A DNA stretch of 64,000 nucleotides from Verrucomicrobiota bacterium (GTDB lineage Bacteria; Verrucomicrobiota; Lentisphaeria; JABSQK01; JAJFLO01): assembly GCA_021772615.1 (NCBI GenBank), contig JAJFLQ010000040.1, positions 171,619-235,618 of the forward strand, read 5' to 3'. A program made the position numbers and the translations under genes. Position 1 is the first letter of the stretch. Each line of letters starts with the position of its first letter. The notes beneath the pieces were generated by a model, which saw only the letters and a list, made by a program, of their open reading frames with translations, had not been told where the DNA came from and searched no databases. Below are positions 60,050 to 64,000 of the stretch, one piece after another.

Positions 60050-60201
60050 GGTTATATAAATAAAGCAGACTAAGAACCCAAAATCCGGTCCGTACCTGTG
60101 ATGACTTCGTCGATGGCCGCGAGGAAATGTATCAATGACTCATCCATGTCGGGACGCATGACGTCGCAAAATGCCATCAACAAACCTGATAAATATGTGA
60201 G

Positions 60202-60705
60202 ATGGATATGAAAAATGCAAAAACAAACAGGCATTGGCCGTTTAAGAAGGCCCAACACGGAGTCTGCCCCGCGATCGTCATGTGCGTCCCGCGGGATCCT
60301 TTTAATGTCGGCGCCGCCGTGCGCGCTGCGTCATGTTTCGGGATAACGCAATTGTGGGTCAGCGGTTTCCGTTGTGCGCAGAAAGTCTGGGAAGCGAAGC
60401 GAATCCCTCGAGAGGAGCGAATGAAGGGGTTTGCGGATGTCGATATCAAGTACGCAAACTCGCCAGGGTGGACAACCGGTTCCCGCGTGCAGTTCACTCC
60501 CTCATTGTACTCACGGATGCTGTTGCAGCAAATTTCCCGCCTGAACATCGGACCCCGACTAAGATCCACGCAATCGGTTCGTATGATACGGAAAAGACTG
60601 CCGGCGTTATGGGATGCTGATCGACGCTTCGGATGTCGGCGCTTGGCCACCACGTTGTCCGTTGTGGCGGCAGTGTATTGCCAGTTCAGAATGCGTACAA
60701 CATAA
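60202..60705 (+). pseudogene. Decayed SpoU-like (SPOUT) RNA methyltransferase
   Basis: AIVMCVPRDPFNVGAAVRAASCFGITQLWVSG and RIPREERMKGFADVDIKY in one frame; possible continuation in other frames (PEHRTPTKIHAIGSYDTEKTAG). Confidence 0.6.
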
Positions 60706-60718
60706 AGGAGGTAGTCCC

Positions 60719-62233
60719 ATGCTTACACATAAGTCAGTTTCACTGTTCGTCATACTCGTGTTTGGATCTGCAGCTACTGCCGACGCCAGCCAGCTCATAG
60801 TCGATTCATATGGGCTGGCTGAAGTTGCCCGGAGCGGGGGGCTCGTCTTCGCCGCCAAACTTGTGGCGATGGATAATGCTCGACGCATGTTCAGAGTTGG
60901 GATCGAGGAGATATTCGGTGTCGACGCAAGATCGATTGAAATCGTCGACTACCGCACTCAGACCGAACCGAATGGATGCGTGGCTTGGGACGTTGTCGGG
61001 CTCGACGTCGCCATCGGCAACGAGATCGAGTTGCGGAACAACGAAGAAGCCATCTTCGACGAACCGGACGTGTCGCCGATCATCGAACGGCTGAACGGCA
61101 GTGTACCGATTTCGGACTTCGCCGTCGGCGACAGATTGCTGGTTGTCTGCCGTGACCGCTCACCATGCGGCTATCTGCCGTACACGGATAGTAATGTGCG
61201 CCGCACGAAAACGTTTTTCGGTCGTACCACACCCGAGTCTTTTCTGCGCCAGGCGCCCACGGAAACATTGGCTGCGGATATGGTAAATGCCGATCTTCAT
61301 ATGCCGGCCGTTGACGAACTCCGACGCCGAGGCCGGTTTGATGCCGAAACGATCCTGCTGCATCTGCCTCTGAAAGCAGATCGCATCGATGATTACAATC
61401 ACCACATTTTTTACTATCGGACACTGCTGCGATCCGATTTGGAGGTCCACGAGGTAACCGCGTTTCTGCGCTCTGCGAAGGATTACTTCCATACCGGTGT
61501 GCAGCCGGAGTCTCTGACCGTATTGATCGCCGATGTCCTTGATTTTCTCAAGTATTCAGAAGATCACGAAGTCGTTGCTGCATACGGTTCTCATCTGTAT
61601 GATCTGGGGAAATTGATATCGTGGAACACGGACGAGGCCCGGGACGCCGCGCAGGATCTCTTCCGGGACGTTGAGTGGATCATCGAGGACCACAAGGTCG
61701 GGAATATTCCGCGGCGGATGTTTTCGAGTATCATGGCCGCTCAACTGGCCGTGCGAAAGGACGCAAACGACTTCCCTTACGTCTTCACATTGTTCCGCAG
61801 GGAACTTGAACCTTCAGACATGGCGCTCCTTGTCGGCGACCTTGTCCGCGTCCTGCCCCATTCGGACCATGCCGTTTCAGACGTCGGCGTGAAGCCCATT
61901 GATCGCCGGCTCGTATCGCTCATTCGAGAGCTGGTAATGGAAGTCGATGATGCCGGAATGGCTGACCATGTGGAAGCGGTTTATCGAATTCTTGGTCCCG
62001 AAAAACCCGGTGAGGACTGGGAGACAGTGGATATCGGCGAAGGCCGAAGCATCTCGGCCAGTATCCAGTCGGAGAGATTGTATCCGTCAAGCGTCGAACT
62101 GGATATCGTGGTGATGGCGCGTCATGTTGCCGCGACGTATTCGAAAACGTCCGGGCGCATGAATCGCCTTCTGGACGAAATCGATGCGCTCTATTACCTT
62201 CCGGAAAACTTCGACACTGCGGTCGGTTACTGA
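60719..62233 (+). CDS. Exported hypothetical protein
   Basis: AAAGGAGGT upstream of ATG 60719; signal peptide MLTHKSVSLFVILVFGSAATADASQ; no family recognised. Confidence 0.75.
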   Translation: MLTHKSVSLFVILVFGSAATADASQLIVDSYGLAEVARSGGLVFAAKLVAMDNARRMFRVGIEEIFGVDARSIEIVDYRTQTEPNGCVAWDVVGLDVAIGNEIELRNNEEAIFDEPDVSPIIERLNGSVPISDFAVGDRLLVVCRDRSPCGYLPYTDSNVRRTKTFFGRTTPESFLRQAPTETLAADMVNADLHMPAVDELRRRGRFDAETILLHLPLKADRIDDYNHHIFYYRTLLRSDLEVHEVTAFLRSAKDYFHTGVQPESLTVLIADVLDFLKYSEDHEVVAAYGSHLYDLGKLISWNTDEARDAAQDLFRDVEWIIEDHKVGNIPRRMFSSIMAAQLAVRKDANDFPYVFTLFRRELEPSDMALLVGDLVRVLPHSDHAVSDVGVKPIDRRLVSLIRELVMEVDDAGMADHVEAVYRILGPEKPGEDWETVDIGEGRSISASIQSERLYPSSVELDIVVMARHVAATYSKTSGRMNRLLDEIDALYYLPENFDTAVGY

Positions 62234-62242
62234 TTCGCTACG

Positions 62243-63010
62243 GTGCGACGTCGCGTCCGTCAGGATGCGTGCCGGTCGCTGGAAGTCGTATTTTTGAACC
62301 AGAGATATAAAGCGGATGATGTGATGACTCGGGAGTTATATGAACGCGCCCTGAAGTGTTATGCCGGTCAGGTCGTGTGCGCACGTGTATCAGAGCTGGG
62401 TTTTGATGCCTTGGCGCCGCAATGGATCACAGCGGACGTAACGGCGTATGTCCAGCGGTGGAACGGATTCCAGACCACGGCCATAAATGAGACGATGCCG
62501 GCGGATTCGTTACTCCAGCTGTATTCCGATTACCTCAATACGCTGTGCCGCTGTGCCGAAGAACACCATGGCCGCGTTCACGCTGTAAACGCCGAATGTG
62601 TTACCGTGTACTTTGGCCTGGATAGCCGGCCCGATGCAATTGCCGACGCCTGCAATTGTGCGAGACGCTGCAGTGAGGCGGTGGCCGCGTTAGGTCGACG
62701 CTGTCCGCAGCATCCCACCGTGCCTGGGTTTCAGGTCGGCATCGACCGGGGACCGATGACAATCGGCCATTGCGGCAGCGTTGAACGGTTATTTCCTGCG
62801 GCGTTCGGTCGACCGCTCGATACGGCTGCTGTACTATCCCGTACGCCAGTAACATCGGACCGGGGGCAGTATGGCATCATGTTTTCCGGTGCTGCCCGGT
62901 TCGAACTTGGATCAGACCCGGCACTCGTCTTGACACAACGCGAGAGCGTTTGGGTCAAGGGCCTACTGGAACCGGTAGATTGCTATGAGCTCGCTGTCAC
63001 ACAAGAGTAG
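62243..63010 (+). CDS. Class III nucleotidyl cyclase-like protein, degenerate metal site
   Basis: ADVTAYVQRWNG, HGRVHAVNAECVTVYFGLDS, FQVGIDRGPMTIGHCGSVERLFPAAFGRPLDTAAVLSRTP, VWVKGLLEPVDCYEL. ATG 62324 is an alternative start. Confidence 0.75.
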   Translation: MRRRVRQDACRSLEVVFLNQRYKADDVMTRELYERALKCYAGQVVCARVSELGFDALAPQWITADVTAYVQRWNGFQTTAINETMPADSLLQLYSDYLNTLCRCAEEHHGRVHAVNAECVTVYFGLDSRPDAIADACNCARRCSEAVAALGRRCPQHPTVPGFQVGIDRGPMTIGHCGSVERLFPAAFGRPLDTAAVLSRTPVTSDRGQYGIMFSGAARFELGSDPALVLTQRESVWVKGLLEPVDCYELAVTQE

Positions 63011-63154
63011 AGTTCGACCAACACGATGTGTTCATTGGTTTGCCAGACGCTCAAAAAGCCACGTCCAAAGCTGTGAACCAACGAGGGGCGTATTTTTATG
63101 TCTCACTCGAAACATGCCATAATTCAACGACACTGACCATCGTCCTCCAGGATT

Positions 63155-64000
63155 TCATATTTCTTCGATCAGTCGGTCCATTTCGCCAACCATATAGAGA
63201 GGAAGTGACAGTAGTTTGTAAGAATAGGGTTTGCGGTCCGGCAATTTTCCTGCTGCCTGAACCAGCGACGGCTTGTCCAGATTAAATCGAACGGCCAGGG
63301 ATGAATCGTGCTCGTACGCGAACTGGTGCAGGGAGCGTAGGCTGCCGGTCTTTCCCGCTTTGACTTCTATCGGAATAACATGACTTCCCCTGGCGATAAT
63401 GTAGTCGACTTCGGCGCGTGCAGATGGCTTTTCCCGGACCCAGTAGTGTAGTTCGGGAGTCCGATAAACCTCCTGACGATAAAGGAGATGCTGGCCGATG
63501 AATTGCTCGCTGACACGACCTGAATTGATGAACATGAGATTGGTATTGGTTAACTCGGAAACGGGAAGACCAAGTGCCCCCAGCTGCAAACCCACATCGA
63601 GAAAAAGCGGTTTGAATATCTTTTCCGATCTGCTTGCCGCAAGGGGGATTCCCTGTCCGGATGTATGATGAACCAGATAACAGATCTTCGCCAACTCCAG
63701 TAAGTGCAGGGAATTCGCTAATTCGGCGGCTCGGTGTTCGCGAGAAATGTTCACATATTTCAGCTTCTGCCCGACGAGCGTTGGGAGTTGCGTGAAGACT
63801 TTTGACAACGAAGTATAATTGATCCGTTTGCCATATTGGATAAAATCAGCTTGATACGTATTCAAAATATTGAGCTTAATGTTGTCTGCTTCGGCGTAAT
63901 CCTGAGGTGGACCCCATGTCAAGGACAGCAATCCGGAAAAAATAAGGTGTAACCAGATGAGGCTCGAAGAGGGCCCCACCCCAAGGCGTTTTTTCTTGGG
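63155..64000 (-). CDS. DUF4143-containing (AAA ATPase-associated) protein, partial
   Basis: YQADFIQYGKRINYTSLSKVFTQLPTLVGQKLKYVNISRE..., REKPSARAEVDYIIARGSHVIPIEVKAGKTGSLRSLHQF; reading frame open to the window end. Confidence 0.75.
   Translation of the reverse strand, partial: PKKKRLGVGPSSSLIWLHLIFSGLLSLTWGPPQDYAEADNIKLNILNTYQADFIQYGKRINYTSLSKVFTQLPTLVGQKLKYVNISREHRAAELANSLHLLELAKICYLVHHTSGQGIPLAASRSEKIFKPLFLDVGLQLGALGLPVSELTNTNLMFINSGRVSEQFIGQHLLYRQEVYRTPELHYWVREKPSARAEVDYIIARGSHVIPIEVKAGKTGSLRSLHQFAYEHDSSLAVRFNLDKPSLVQAAGKLPDRKPYSYKLLSLPLYMVGEMDRLIEEI

Noticed and set aside
1-64000. CRISPR arrays, tRNAs, rRNAs, prophage modules
   Set aside because: Scanned by eye; no regularly spaced repeats, no convincing cloverleaf, and no capsid/terminase/integrase-like ORFs. 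A tRNAscan/Infernal run would be needed to exclude them formally.

Overview
64 kb bacterial chromosomal window, moderately GC-rich, with no rRNA, tRNA or CRISPR array recognised by eye. Lineage is uncertain: DUF1559-like pseudopilin, PEP-CTERM, LL-DAP aminotransferase, mevalonate genes, WD40 and bacterial Ser/Thr kinases loosely suggest a PVC-type or related phylum (inference only). Housekeeping or metabolic blocks: HtrA protease, TerB-like/TsaB/Bpt, class I aldolase, DapL plus an ABC-2 exporter, a group-2 sigma-70, the OadABG sodium pump and a mevalonate-kinase/decarboxylase operon. Accessory content: a heme-type MCP, a CHASE-type hybrid kinase, a large WD40 protein, a zinc-ribbon pseudokinase/kinase pair, three sulfotransferase genes (one dead), a reversed-order PIN toxin-antitoxin pair, palindromic repeats with a dead RAYT-like transposase, an RNA-ligase-like protein and a degenerate nucleotidyl cyclase. 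Best candidate for an under-described system is about 28-40 kb: CHAT-protease/TPR, DUF928, a 1402-aa filamentous-haemagglutinin-type exoprotein, a CHASE2 histidine kinase and an NtrC-family sigma54 activator, all on the minus strand. A near-consensus -24/-12 (sigma54) promoter lies upstream of the DUF928 gene. A consensus-perfect one lies just beyond the NtrC gene, driving a convergent small ORF and a 20-bp palindrome. All calls come from reading sequence and ORF translations; no database search was run.
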